In this document: positions 18,263 through 27,484 of the stretch, piece by piece
Position numbering within the stretch: the stretch's first letter is position 1
Layout: each line of letters starts with the position of its first letter
Translations under genes and position numbers: made by a program
Notes under the pieces: generated by a model
What the model saw: only the letters and a program-made list of their open reading frames with translations
The model's database searches: none
Told to the model about the DNA's origin: nothing
DNA from: Bog-473 sp963843365
GTDB lineage: Bacteria > Actinomycetota > Acidimicrobiia > Acidimicrobiales > RAAP-2
Length of the DNA stretch: 64,000 nucleotides
Reading direction: 5' to 3'
NCBI GenBank assembly: GCA_963843365.1
Contig: CAWJKG010000003.1
Coordinates: forward strand, 434,001 to 498,000

Positions 18263-18676
18263 ATGTCAGAGCCCCTACTGACGATCGGAGAGGTCGCTCA
18301 ACGAGCGGGCGTCGCCACCTCCACAATTCGCTACTACGAGCGCCTGAACCTGCTCGTTGCCGATACCCGAGCGTCCGGACAGCGCCGGTACCGCCCGACG
18401 ACCCTTCGAAAACTTGTGTTCATAGGCATGCTCCAAGACGCAGGGCTCGCGTTAGTCGACATCGCCGCGATCCTCGACGCTGCCGATGTCAGTGAATGGA
18501 AAGCCATAGCCAGGCGACGACTCGAGGTACTCGACGAGGAGATCGCCAAGCTGGTTCAGGCCCGCGCGTACCTCTCTGGTGCATTGCTGTGTCGCTACGA
18601 CCACCCAGCCACCGACTGCATGATCATGGGAGCCGAGATCGATCGCCGGCTCGCAACGGGCACCGGAGCGGGGTGA
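18263..18676 (+). CDS. MerR-family transcriptional regulator
   Basis: The protein has 137 residues. I chose ATG 18263 over the upstream in-frame start because the family N-terminus begins there (LLTIGEVAQRAGVATSTIRY, the winged-helix start). It is followed by YYERLNLLVADTRASGQRRY and a coiled-coil dimer helix (EEIAKLVQARAYL). The C-terminus has two Cys ten residues apart (CRYDHPATDCMIM), which could bind a metal or react with thiol or redox signals (inference). It probably acts on the inverted repeat just upstream and on the divergent methyltransferase. Confidence 0.88.
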   Translation: MSEPLLTIGEVAQRAGVATSTIRYYERLNLLVADTRASGQRRYRPTTLRKLVFIGMLQDAGLALVDIAAILDAADVSEWKAIARRRLEVLDEEIAKLVQARAYLSGALLCRYDHPATDCMIMGAEIDRRLATGTGAG

Positions 18677-18789
18677 TGCAACTCCGGCGCAGTCGCCACT
18701 CTCTGCCCACCTTGCCGCGACAGGGACACGTCCAACCCACTCGACAGGGTTCGGCCAGACCGTTTGGACGACACTTTCCAGGTCTCTCT

Positions 18790-19365
18790 CTACGCCTCAG
18801 GCGTCATCGGGCTCGTTCGCCGGTCTCGCTTGGGTGCCGGCTGCAAGACCATCACCGGGATGCGGCGGTTTCCAGCTCGCTGTGCGTAGTGGTTGCGGGG
18901 CGGGTACACCGACACGTCCAACTCCCATAGGCGCTCGCGTTCCTGGCCCTCGGCCTCATAGGCCTCCATCTCGTGACGCTGACCGCGAAAGACGGTGCTG
19001 CACCGCGGATTGGCTTTGAGGTTGTAGTACCAGGCCGGATTCTGCTGCTTGCCGTAGTTCGAAGCAATGAGCACGAGCCGATCACCATCGGGCACACCGA
19101 CGAGGGGCAAGGTCCGTGATTCGCCGGAACGGGCACCGACGGTCGTGAGCTCGACGATGGGTAGCCCGGTCAGGGCGGCCGAGAGGGAGTGACGCCCGCC
19201 GCTGCGTCGCATCACCGGACCATCGAGGTGGTGCAGCACCCGTGCGAACAGCCACGCCATTGGCCGCGTTCCCGCCAGAAGCCGCATACCGCGCTGCACG
19301 GCATTGGCTTGGTCGAAACGCACCGCCCCAGCCATTTCCTCAACCACCGAGAGAACGTAGCCCAC
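18790..19365 (-). CDS. Deazaflavin (F420)-dependent nitroreductase family protein
   Basis: The protein has 191 residues. LPIVELTTVGARSGESRTLP, VPDGDRLVLIASNYGKQQNP and WYYNLKANPRC are the hallmark blocks of the Ddn/DUF385 split-barrel family that binds coenzyme F420 or heme-like cofactors. NHYAQRAGNRRIPVMVLQP closes the domain. It likely reduces or binds a hydrophobic substrate using F420H2. It may start at the second Met (MAGAVRFD). Two further F420-type enzymes occur at 30636 and 44087, which supports F420 use in this organism. Confidence 0.88.
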   Translation of the reverse strand: MGYVLSVVEEMAGAVRFDQANAVQRGMRLLAGTRPMAWLFARVLHHLDGPVMRRSGGRHSLSAALTGLPIVELTTVGARSGESRTLPLVGVPDGDRLVLIASNYGKQQNPAWYYNLKANPRCSTVFRGQRHEMEAYEAEGQERERLWELDVSVYPPRNHYAQRAGNRRIPVMVLQPAPKRDRRTSPMTPEA

Positions 19366-19464
19366 TGTGGTGTTCGGTAGGCGGAGTAGCCCTCGCCTCG
19401 TTCTGCCGAACAGTGGCCCTCTCCCGGGGGACTAGGCCTCCATCTGATCGATCGATTGCGGCAC

Positions 19465-19988
19465 TCATGTACTCAGGAAGTCATGGGCCGCACGCTTGGA
19501 GCTGAGGACGTACGACGCGACATGGCTCGCGTGGCGCGACAGGATTCCGAGCTCCAGTTCGCGCTCAGATCGGTGGTCTCGCCAGATGCGCCGGGACAGC
19601 GACCATTCTTCCCGGCACCGGCGCAAAGCTGGCTCGTCGCAACCGTCGGGCAGCTGGAAGTCAACCGGACGCCCGCGGACCCCGCGGACGAGTGCTCGCC
19701 ATGCACAGACCCACCATGGAGTATCGAGGAACACCGCCGTGTCCCGCGCTCGAGCCGAAGGTCGAGTGTGGCGTGGTAGTTACCGTCGAGAATCCACTTG
19801 TCCCTGGCGACCAGTTCGCGCTGCTTTTGGCGCCACTCGTCTTCTGCAGGCTCCACCCAACCCGGTTTCCAGAAGTGGACGTCGAGATGGATGACGGGGA
19901 GGCCTGTCTTCGCCGACAGCGCCCGCGAGAAGGTGCTCTTGCCGGCTCCGGCCATGCCAGTGACCACGACGCGTCGTCCGAGAGACAT
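19465..19988 (-). CDS. P-loop small-molecule kinase-like protein (FlaR/adenylate-kinase-like), one frame break
   Basis: Start ATG 19988 places RRVVVTGMAGAGKSTFSRAL (Walker A) at the N-terminus. The family line continues LPVIHLDVHFWKPGW and DKWILDGNYHATLDLRLERG. The next expected block, DTAVFLDTPWWVCAWRALVR, lies one frame away, so a single-base shift near 19745 splits it. The tail is LPDGCDEPALRRCREEW. The arrangement equals DNA-topology-modulation FlaR-like ATPases, which are really adenylate-kinase-like proteins of uncertain substrate. An upstream extension to 20081 is possible but adds nothing conserved. Confidence 0.75.
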
Positions 19989-20088
19989 TCCGGGGGCGAT
20001 GTCCCCTCCCGATCGGAACATTGTCAAGCCGTCACCCGGCATCTGCACATAGTGCCGGATTGTGAGCGGCCGAGGAGGCATTTCGCCG

Positions 20089-22251
20089 TCAACCCCCGGG
20101 CGCTGCGCGGAGTTCGACGGTCACGCTCCTCGTGGCCGGCGACAACCTCACGGTCCCGCTCCCTTGGTCGATCCGGCCGGCCGAGGTGGTCTCGATGTTG
20201 TCGATGAACTGCGGCAGCTGGAAGAGCACTGGGCCTGAAGGTGGCTGGCCGCGCAGCGTGAGCGATACTGACCGGCCTTTCGAAGAAAGCCTGAGGCTCA
20301 GCCTCCGACCATCGGTTGTCTGGAAGTTCGTGACCGAGATGGGCCGGTCATTGCCGAGCCACCGGGACGGGATCCCCCGGCCGACGACGAGGGCGCCGTC
20401 GGTGCGCACAGCCACGAGCGAGGCCAGGAGCACGCCGTTCGCCTGCGACATTCCCCAGGCGTGTGGGGAGGCGCCCTGCCCGGTCGTCGGGTGCCGTCCC
20501 AGCCACGGGGTTTGGGTCGAGGGAGCAGATGAACTCTCCCACCACGAGTATGGGCCGCTTTGGCTGTTCGCGATCATGAACTGGTAGCTCAAAATCCCCT
20601 GGTCCCGGTGATGCTGGCTGGCGAGGCCAGCCGTCCCGTAGCCGGCGTTGTAACCCGTCGAGTAATAGTCACCGGGAAATCCGCCGAAGGTATCGGGCGG
20701 CAGCTTTCCCTTGAGGCGGGCGAAGCCGTAGTCGTAGGTGGCATCGATCATGGTCACGGCCGGGCCGTTGACCGTCTCTCCGAAGAGCGACGCGTCCCAG
20801 GCCCAGGCGCCGAGCGGGGACATCCAGTTGGCGTCCTTGGGGTCCTTGCACCGGTTGGCTGTGTTGGGTCGGAAGATCGAGCAGGGGACGTAGTCGAGGT
20901 GGTAGCGGGCGATGGTCGCGTCCAGCGCCTTGTTGGTGGCGAAGAGCAGGCTGGCGTACTGCGCGGTCGCCCAGGCCGCTTCGCTGGTGTTCCCCACGCG
21001 CTGCGCCAGGTAGCGGTACGCGGCCAGGCCGATGAGGGCCGAGTAGTCGTCGGTCGTCCAGTAGCCCTGCGTGTCGATGTCGTTCGTCGCCGCCATGATC
21101 CCCGTGGGGCTGGTCCTCCCGGAGGCGATCGCGTGGGCGGTGTCCTCGATGCTCGGCTGCGCAGAGCCGAGGGGTCCCTCCGAATCGAAGTTCTGCTTTA
21201 CGAACGCCAGGTCTCCGGTCTTCATGAGGTAGATGGCCCAGGGCACCGAATACGTCCAGACCCCGTCGTTGTAAAAGCCCTCGCCCGGTGCTTCCATGGC
21301 GTTGCGCGCCTCGAGGAGGAGCGCGTTGGCGTCGGTGAAGTAGCCCTGGTCGAAGAGGTTGGACAAGATGCCGATGACGTCGTGGTTGAACTCGGCCTCG
21401 TAGCCGTTGACCCCGTCGTCCAGGTCGTCGCCACTCCGGGCGATCTGGGTGTAGATGAACCCGCTGCGGTAGGCGTCGTCGAGAGACCGATCGGGGACAC
21501 TGATCCCGACGATGGCGGCCAGCTGGTCGTTCCAGAAGTTGGCCATGTGCGCGAAGTGCTGGTCGAATGTGCCGGCGCCGGCCAGCGCGGCCGCGCTCGG
21601 CCAGGGGTAGGTTGCCCCGAAGCGGTCCGAGGCGATCACGTAGTCGTGAACGACCGAGGTGTGGGGGTCCACCGCATCGGGCGGGGCGTCGAGCGGCACC
21701 AATCCGGGCGAAGGCGCGGGGTCGGCTTCGATCACATGGTCTGTCGGGTTCGTCACGGCAACCCGGCTGTAGACGGCGACGAAGGCATCGCCACCGAGTA
21801 CCACCTTGTCGCAGAACTCGGTGATGGAGACTTTGGCACCGTCCCGATGGAACGATGTGATTTGAGCCGGGAGGTAGCCGTCGGCATCGGTCCAGGTGGT
21901 CGGGCCGCCGTCGTAGATGCCGAAGCCGTAGTTCGTGCCGAAACCGATGGCATCGTTCTTGATGAGGGTGTCCTGGATGTAGAAGTCCCCGCCGAGGCAG
22001 GTGACGACTCCCTGGTGGTTGCCCTCCCAGCCGATCTCCGACGCGGTGCCGTCGATGCCGGTGTAGTCGGCGTCGGCGGGTCGGATGCTCAGAGCGCAGT
22101 CGTACTTGCTCGCCGGTCCGCTTCCCGGCATGGGCGGTGACGTGCCCGCGGCGGGCGCTGCCGTCGCGGGCATCTCCGGTGCCAATCCGGCGAGCAAGCC
22201 CACCGCCACCACGAGGGCCACCGCTGCCACCACCCTCATTCCCCCAGGCAT
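20089..22251 (-). CDS. Secreted six-hairpin glycosidase-like protein
   Basis: The protein has 720 residues with an N-terminal signal segment (MRVVAAVALVVAVGLLAGLA). An N-terminal beta-sandwich comes first. A helical domain follows with recurring aromatic and acidic motifs (GVNGYEAEFNHDVIGILSNL, GVWTYSVPWAIYLMKTGD, YWTTDDYSALIGLAAYRYLA), the pattern of an (alpha/alpha)6 barrel. The last 100 residues are a beta domain (PSGPVLFQLPQFIDNIET). This is the build of exported glucoamylase-, trehalase- or amylo-glucosidase-like hydrolases. The Glu/Asp pair can be proposed only from a model, and the substrate is unknown. It stands alone with no transporter or regulator beside it. Confidence 0.7.
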   Translation of the reverse strand: MPGGMRVVAAVALVVAVGLLAGLAPEMPATAAPAAGTSPPMPGSGPASKYDCALSIRPADADYTGIDGTASEIGWEGNHQGVVTCLGGDFYIQDTLIKNDAIGFGTNYGFGIYDGGPTTWTDADGYLPAQITSFHRDGAKVSITEFCDKVVLGGDAFVAVYSRVAVTNPTDHVIEADPAPSPGLVPLDAPPDAVDPHTSVVHDYVIASDRFGATYPWPSAAALAGAGTFDQHFAHMANFWNDQLAAIVGISVPDRSLDDAYRSGFIYTQIARSGDDLDDGVNGYEAEFNHDVIGILSNLFDQGYFTDANALLLEARNAMEAPGEGFYNDGVWTYSVPWAIYLMKTGDLAFVKQNFDSEGPLGSAQPSIEDTAHAIASGRTSPTGIMAATNDIDTQGYWTTDDYSALIGLAAYRYLAQRVGNTSEAAWATAQYASLLFATNKALDATIARYHLDYVPCSIFRPNTANRCKDPKDANWMSPLGAWAWDASLFGETVNGPAVTMIDATYDYGFARLKGKLPPDTFGGFPGDYYSTGYNAGYGTAGLASQHHRDQGILSYQFMIANSQSGPYSWWESSSAPSTQTPWLGRHPTTGQGASPHAWGMSQANGVLLASLVAVRTDGALVVGRGIPSRWLGNDRPISVTNFQTTDGRRLSLRLSSKGRSVSLTLRGQPPSGPVLFQLPQFIDNIETTSAGRIDQGSGTVRLSPATRSVTVELRAAPGG

Positions 22252-22458
22252 GCCTGTAACTCTGACATGCCGCGCCGCCCCGGCGTTTGGAAATACTTAG
22301 GGACACCCCGGGCACGCACTCGGCTTCGGATCTCGTCGGCGGGTCAGGTCCCGCGTTCCATGGTTGCAATGGTCAGGCGATCGTCGCGAACGGGTTCGTC
22401 TTCCGTTCGGGCACCGTCTGAACGGGCCAGTCCCATGGCGGCCGTGCCGTAGCGGCGA

Positions 22459-22935
22459 TCAGCCTTTGTTGCCGTGGCGCCAGTCGTCTGGCACGCGAAT
22501 GGAGCGGACAGATGCAGCGGCACGGTCCTTCGCGTCGGAATTGAGCACACACTCCACTGTCGTGATTCGATCTTCGTATGCGACGACTCGGCCCCTGAGC
22601 TTGAGAGTGGACTTGATGGGCACCGGCCGCTGATAATCGACCGACATGGATGTCGTGGCGTACCAGATTTCGGGGACTGTCCCGATGTCTCGGGCCTCTC
22701 GTTGGTACGCACTCGCAATAGCCGTGCAGACGCCATGGCAGTCGAGGAGCGTGGCGATGATCCCCCCATTTAGGAAATGCTGTGGCCCAGCCGCGTATTC
22801 GTCGCTCGGAATCCACTCGGCAACAGCGATCTCGCCATCCCAGTAGCTCTTTAGATGGAGTCCCGCGGGGTTGTCTGCTCCGCAGCCCCAGCAGTAGTTG
22901 CCGACCATCTGATCCTGCACCGGCTTCGTCGACAT
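22459..22935 (-). CDS. PaaI-family hotdog thioesterase
   Basis: The protein has 158 residues from ATG 22935. The opening NYCWGCGADNPAGLHLKSYW is a typical actinobacterial PaaI/4HBT-type start with a CxxCG motif. The hotdog helix is GPQHFLNGGIIATLLDCHGV with the catalytic acidic residue (LLDCH), followed by TTSMSVDYQRPVPIKSTLKL. It probably hydrolyses an acyl-CoA. A much longer in-frame extension upstream is antisense to the next gene and is not coding. Confidence 0.87.
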   Translation of the reverse strand: MSTKPVQDQMVGNYCWGCGADNPAGLHLKSYWDGEIAVAEWIPSDEYAAGPQHFLNGGIIATLLDCHGVCTAIASAYQREARDIGTVPEIWYATTSMSVDYQRPVPIKSTLKLRGRVVAYEDRITTVECVLNSDAKDRAAASVRSIRVPDDWRHGNKG

Positions 22936-23134
22936 TGGTCTCAATTGTCGGACCTGGGCTCGCTCGTCACGCTTGAAGGGTATCCCCGGCGGCGCTACCC
23001 ATCCCGAGGACGGCGACGAACGCGACCACTTCGCCGCCGAGGATCGTCTTGACCATGGACCCGCCATTGCGCAAAGTTCTCCGCTCACCAAACCCCAACT
23101 AGCTTCGCCTGCACGGATCTGAGAGGAGCCATGG

Positions 23135-23806
23135 GTGAAGGTCGTTGTTGGGGAGATTCTTCCCCTTGCGCTGGTAGTGGCCATCTCGCCGATCAACGTC
23201 ATTCCCGTCATCCTCTTGCTCTTCACCAAGAGACCCCTGGTCAATGCGTCATGCTTCCTCGTCGGGTTCTTTGCCGGTGTCGTCGCAGTGCTCGTTGGCT
23301 TGGTTGCCATCGCAGAGGCAGTCGACCTCTCTCCGGGTTCTGGGCACTTGACCTGGGTGGCGGTTCTGAAACTGGCCCTCGGTACGTATCTTCTGGCGGC
23401 AGCCGTCCGAAAGTTTCGCAGTCGGCCTCGAGATGGTGAAGAGGGGGCAATGCCAAAGTGGATGGACGGGATAGCCGGATTTAGTCCCGGACGCTCCTTG
23501 GGGGCAGGCCTGGTGCTGGGTTCCGTCAATCCAAAGAACGTGGTCGTGGGCCTCGCTGCCGCAGCCACCGTCGCATCTGCGGCGATTCCGCTCGGACAGC
23601 AGATGGGCGTGATCTGCATCTATGTCTTGATCGCCGTCTCAGGTGTTGCGGCCCCGATCATGATGACCGTATTTCTCGGAGATCGATCGCCCAGAGTCCT
23701 GGAGGGATGGAAAGGCTGGCTGACGCAGAACAATGCGACGGTCATGTCGGTTCTGTTCCTCATCTTTGGTGTGGTCCTGATCGGCCAGGGTATCGAAGCC
23801 GTGTAG
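23135..23806 (+). CDS. GAP/SfLAP-family membrane protein (LysE-like)
   Basis: The protein has 223 residues from GTG 23135 (GAGAGGAG upstream). Six hydrophobic helices are visible, starting EILPLALVVAISPINVIPVI. A basic loop (VRKFRSRPRDGEEG) separates two halves, and AGLVLGSVNPKNVVVGLAAA is the signature of the second half. This is the GAP (Sap, sulfolipid-addressing protein) family related to LysE exporters. In mycobacteria members help move glycolipids; substrate here unknown. Confidence 0.85.
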   Translation: MKVVVGEILPLALVVAISPINVIPVILLLFTKRPLVNASCFLVGFFAGVVAVLVGLVAIAEAVDLSPGSGHLTWVAVLKLALGTYLLAAAVRKFRSRPRDGEEGAMPKWMDGIAGFSPGRSLGAGLVLGSVNPKNVVVGLAAAATVASAAIPLGQQMGVICIYVLIAVSGVAAPIMMTVFLGDRSPRVLEGWKGWLTQNNATVMSVLFLIFGVVLIGQGIEAV

Positions 23807-23963
23807 GCCCAGCTCATGAGTGCCCTCCTGGTGGCACCCGCTTTTCGGCGAACTGGGACAGTCGAGCTCTCTCGCTGGCGCACACAGGCAGGGTCTTTAG
23901 GAGTTTGCGTGGAGTGCTTCTGTCCCGGTAACGCTGCTCGCGCCGTTGAGGGATGATGTCCCT

Positions 23964-24887
23964 GTGGAAACCCCGATCCGGCACGTGTCGATCCACGGTC
24001 ACGACATGGCGTATCGCATGGAGGGGAGAGGGCCCGCACTCCTCCTTCTCCACGGTATCGCCGGCAGTTCTCGGACCTGGCGGGACGTGATCCCCCTCCT
24101 GACCGGTCGCTTCACCGTGATCGCGCCGGACTTCATGGGTCACGGTCTGTCCGAAAAGCCGGTAGGGGATTATTCGCTGGGTGCGTTCGCCAGCGGGATC
24201 CGTGATCTTCTCGAAGTCCTTGACATCGAGAGGGCCACTGTCGTCGGCCAGTCGTTCGGCGGCGGGGTCGCCATGCAGCTCGCCTACCAGCATCCTGAGC
24301 TCTGCGATCGTCTCGTACTCGTGGACAGCGGCGGCCTGGGACGAGAAGTGAACTGGATCCTTCGATTCATGACGCTGCCGGGGAGCGAGTATCTGATGCC
24401 TCTGATCTTTCCGGGGATCGTTCGCGACTGGGGGGACAGGCTGATGCGGTCGATCAACGATCGCGGTATCCGTCTGGGTCGGATCACCGAGATGTGGAGC
24501 GCTTACGCGTCGCTGGCCGAGGCGGAGAACCGACAGGCGTTCGCCCGGACCATCAGATCTGTCATCGACCCCGGTGGCCAGACGGTGAGTGCGATGGATC
24601 GTCTCTATCTCGCTTCCTCTATGCCGACGTTGATCATCTGGGGGGAGCGCGACGACATCATCCCCGTGAGTCACGCGCATGCTGCGCACCAAGCCATTCC
24701 CGGGAGCCGACTGGTCATCATCGAGGGCGTTGGCCACTTCCCTCAGATTGAGGCACCGGAAAAGTTCGTCGCTGCTCTGGTCGATTTCGTGGACACGACA
24801 AGACCCGCTCGCCTCGGGGCCCAAGATCGCCAGCGGATGCTCAAAGAGCGATCGGATCGATCCAAGAGCAACGAACTACTCGGGTGA
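23964..24887 (+). CDS. Alpha/beta hydrolase (serine nucleophile)
   Basis: About 307 residues from GTG 23964, which has GAGGGA at a normal distance; TTG 23946 is an alternative. Landmarks: PALLLLHGIAGSSRTWRDVI (HG oxyanion loop), TVVGQSFGGGVAMQLAYQHP (Ser nucleophile), LIIWGERDDIIPVSHAH (acid) and IIEGVGHFPQIEAPEKF (His). The build is that of C-C bond hydrolases, esterases and lactonases. The C-terminal 25 residues are charged and unstructured. It converges on the YdeI-like gene with a 12-bp overlap. Confidence 0.88.
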   Translation: METPIRHVSIHGHDMAYRMEGRGPALLLLHGIAGSSRTWRDVIPLLTGRFTVIAPDFMGHGLSEKPVGDYSLGAFASGIRDLLEVLDIERATVVGQSFGGGVAMQLAYQHPELCDRLVLVDSGGLGREVNWILRFMTLPGSEYLMPLIFPGIVRDWGDRLMRSINDRGIRLGRITEMWSAYASLAEAENRQAFARTIRSVIDPGGQTVSAMDRLYLASSMPTLIIWGERDDIIPVSHAHAAHQAIPGSRLVIIEGVGHFPQIEAPEKFVAALVDFVDTTRPARLGAQDRQRMLKERSDRSKSNELLG

Positions 24888-25490
24888 TGATGGAGCCTGG
24901 GGGTGGATGGTCTCACCTCGGGCCAACATCTCGACAAACTGGCCGATGCGTCGAGAGCGGGCTTCGGGTTTCTTGGCGTTTCCGATCCTGTAGAGGATGG
25001 CGTACCGATTGGCACTGGTGAGCGTCTCAAACATCGCCGTCGCGCGGGGATTGGCACTCAGGGCGGCGTGAAGATCCTCCGGCACCTCAATGCTGGCTTG
25101 CCCGGCGTAGGCGGCCTCCCATCGACCGTCCTCTTTCGCCTGCTGCACCTCGTGTTCGCCGGCTCGATGCATTCGGCCGGTGGCGATCAGCCTCTCAGCG
25201 ATGGCAGCGTTGCGTCGAGACCACGGGCTGCGAGCTTTTCGAGGCGTGAACCGTCGTCGGAACGTAGCGGTGTCACGACGCCCTAATTGACCATCGATCC
25301 AGCCGAAGCAGATCGCCTCGGCAAGCGCCTCGTCGTACGAGAGGGTTGTCGGATCGACCGTTCCCTTTTTGGCCAGTACCAGCCAGACACCGAGGGAATC
25401 GGCGTGATGGTCGCTCAACCATCTTCGCCATTCGCCAGCGTCCTCGACCAGTAGCTCTGGGAGATCCACGGCGGTCACCGTATCCCCCAT
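24876..25490 (-). CDS. YdeI/OmpD-associated family protein
   Basis: The protein has 204 residues. DAGEWRRWLSDHHADSLGVW opens the domain, LAEAICFGWIDGQLGRRDTA is the family core, and TPRKARSPWSRRNAAIAERL follows. The C-terminal half (LSANPRATAMFETLTSANRY, ILYRIGNAKKPEARSRRIGQ) is the second conserved block. The family is widespread; its members have been linked to bacteriocin or cationic-peptide resistance, but the activity is not established. Confidence 0.87.
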   Translation of the reverse strand: MGDTVTAVDLPELLVEDAGEWRRWLSDHHADSLGVWLVLAKKGTVDPTTLSYDEALAEAICFGWIDGQLGRRDTATFRRRFTPRKARSPWSRRNAAIAERLIATGRMHRAGEHEVQQAKEDGRWEAAYAGQASIEVPEDLHAALSANPRATAMFETLTSANRYAILYRIGNAKKPEARSRRIGQFVEMLARGETIHPQAPSSPE

Positions 25491-25585
25491 GTGCCGCAGA
25501 TAGCGCCCCGTCCTGGCGTAGGTGGGCGGCTACCGCTGAACCAGTAGGTTCGGAATGTGTTCGTTGGTTCGTGGCGGGTTGCGGC

Positions 25586-25747
25586 GTGAACAAGCAATGG
25601 CATACAGAGCATCGGTTGCCTCACGGCGCAAGCCTCGAAGAACGAATTGATTGGCATGTTGCGCACGCCAAGGCCTGTGGATGCCGTCCCATTCCACCGG
25701 GGATCTCCCAAGCGATCCGCGACAGCCGCCTGTCGAAGCCGGACTAG
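25586..25747 (+). CDS. Small conserved protein (53 residues), WHxxH...CGCRPIP type
   Basis: From GTG 25586 the frame reads QWHTEHRLPHGASLEERIDW and then HVAHAKACGCRPIPPGISQ. I recognise the pattern of a widespread short bacterial protein (WxxEHxMPKNATLEQRIxWH then CGCRPIP). Two Cys and several His could bind a metal (inference). It fills most of the gap between the YdeI-like gene and the SulP gene. No function is known to me. Confidence 0.6.
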   Translation: MNKQWHTEHRLPHGASLEERIDWHVAHAKACGCRPIPPGISQAIRDSRLSKPD

Positions 25748-25792
25748 CCCCCCTCCGGCGAAAGGGGCCAACCATTCGACGATTGGGAGGTC

Positions 25793-27484
25793 CTATGCGG
25801 CTCCGATCTCATCCGCGGTTCCGTGCCGGTCGACGTGGCGTCGGGCATGGGCAATGGCGGCGTCGAGGTCGTCGAAGAGGTGCCCCTTGCCGTCGAGTTC
25901 AGCAAGGACACCTGCCGTCGTGAGGATGCGCCCGTGTTCGGCTCGGGCGCCCTTGATGAGGACCGTGATCCCACGCCGGTCCAGCTCGTCAATGATCCGG
26001 GAGAGGGCGTCGGCCCCGGAAGCGTCGATGAAGGTCAGGCCCTTCAGCCGCAGGATGACGACCTGCACCCCTTCGACCTGACGGAACCGCTCGAGGAATC
26101 GGGGAGCCGCACCGAAGAAAAGGGCTCCGTCCAGTCGGAACACGGCGATGTGGTCGGAGAGGAGCGCCGTGGCGTCGACGGGACCATCATGATGCTCGGC
26201 GAGGTCCTCCTGAGTGGCCCCGGATCCAGAGGCGATCGACCGCAACGTGAGGATCCCGGCGACGACCAGGCCCACCTCAATGGCGGTCACCAGGTTCAAT
26301 GCGACCGTCACGCCCGCCGTGATGACGAAGACAACCGCTTCAGAGGCATGGGCTCGAACGACCAACAGCACCCGGGCGTGATCGACCATCTTGAGGGCCG
26401 TCATGACGAGAACACCGCCGAGTACCGCCAAGGGGATCCGGGAGACGACACTCGAGGCAAGCAGGATGACCGAGATGATGACGAGCGAATGCGTGATCGC
26501 CGCGACCCTGGTCCGGGCTCCGGCTCGCACGTTGACCGCCGTTCGGGCGATTGCCCCCGTGGCCGGCATACCTCCGAAGAGCCCTGTGGCCACGTTGGCC
26601 AACCCCTGACCGAGCATCTCCCGTGTGTCCGAGGTGCGGGTCGAGCCCGTCATGGCGTCGCCGACCCGGGCCGACAGCAGGCTCTCGATGGCCGCCAGAA
26701 TGGCAACGGCGACAGCCGGTCCGGCCAGGTGGCCAATGGCGGATGGTCCCAGATCGGGAATCCTCGGCGCGGGCAAGTGGTGGGGCAGCGCACCGATGGT
26801 CGGGACGGAGAGTTGGAGCAGCACGGAGAGGAGGGTCACCGCCACGACGGCCACGATCGAGGACGGAACCCGCTTCGTGACCCTGGGCCAGACAGCCATG
26901 ACGGCGACGACCAGGGCGCCGAGGAGCAGGGTGGCCGAGGCTGTGCCCCACGATGCACGAGTGACGGCTTGCCAGGCCGACGCAAGCACGGTCGACCCCG
27001 TCCCCTTGGCTTCGCCGAACAGCAGGGGGACTTGTTGGAGTGCGATGGTCACGGCGATCCCGACGGTGAAGCCCTCGAGTACGGGCCACGGCACGAACTG
27101 GATGAGCCGACCCAACCCAGCCAGACCCATGATCAGGACGAGCAAGCCGGCAATGATGGCAACGCTCGCAACGGCACCCACGCCTTCGTGGGCCACGATG
27201 GGCACGAGCACGACGGCCATGGCCCCCGTCGGTCCGGACACTTGGACCGACGATCCGCCGAATACAGCCGCCACGATGCCCGCCACGATCGCTGTCACGA
27301 TCCCGGCGGTTGCGCCAACCCCCGAAGCGACACCGAAGCCCAGAGCGAGAGGGAGGGCCACGACGCCCACAGTGAGTCCGGCCAGCAAATCGCCCCGCCA
27401 CGAGCGACGTAGTCCCCTGTAGTCGGACCTACCCGGCAGGAGTTGTGCGGCTGGGCGCCACGCGCCGGCCACGCTCTGGAGCAT
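25793..27484 (-). CDS. SulP (SLC26) family anion transporter with STAS domain
   Basis: The protein has 563 residues. The N-terminal membrane domain begins RGDLLAGLTVGVVALPLALG and includes VSGPTGAMAVVLVPIVAHEG, GLANVATGLFGGMPATGAIA and RTAVNVRAGARTRVAAITHS, the standard SulP landmarks. The cytoplasmic STAS domain (from about residue 430) has VVILRLKGLTFIDASGADAL. It would move sulfate, bicarbonate or a similar anion with H+ or Na+. The ArsR-type gene ends where this one starts (TGATG), so both are translated from one mRNA. Confidence 0.93.
   Translation of the reverse strand: MLQSVAGAWRPAAQLLPGRSDYRGLRRSWRGDLLAGLTVGVVALPLALGFGVASGVGATAGIVTAIVAGIVAAVFGGSSVQVSGPTGAMAVVLVPIVAHEGVGAVASVAIIAGLLVLIMGLAGLGRLIQFVPWPVLEGFTVGIAVTIALQQVPLLFGEAKGTGSTVLASAWQAVTRASWGTASATLLLGALVVAVMAVWPRVTKRVPSSIVAVVAVTLLSVLLQLSVPTIGALPHHLPAPRIPDLGPSAIGHLAGPAVAVAILAAIESLLSARVGDAMTGSTRTSDTREMLGQGLANVATGLFGGMPATGAIARTAVNVRAGARTRVAAITHSLVIISVILLASSVVSRIPLAVLGGVLVMTALKMVDHARVLLVVRAHASEAVVFVITAGVTVALNLVTAIEVGLVVAGILTLRSIASGSGATQEDLAEHHDGPVDATALLSDHIAVFRLDGALFFGAAPRFLERFRQVEGVQVVILRLKGLTFIDASGADALSRIIDELDRRGITVLIKGARAEHGRILTTAGVLAELDGKGHLFDDLDAAIAHARRHVDRHGTADEIGAA

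Noticed and set aside
20560..22140. 526-codon plus-strand frame opposite the glycosidase-like gene
   Set aside because: No recognisable motif and no ribosome site; the minus-strand protein has a signal peptide and barrel pattern.
22936..23619. N-terminal extension of the thioesterase to 23619
   Set aside because: The extension is antisense to the SfLAP/GAP membrane gene; the family start is at 22935.
25823..27412. 529-codon plus-strand frame opposite SulP
   Set aside because: The minus strand encodes a textbook SulP transporter; the opposite frame is low-complexity His/Asp/Gly sequence.
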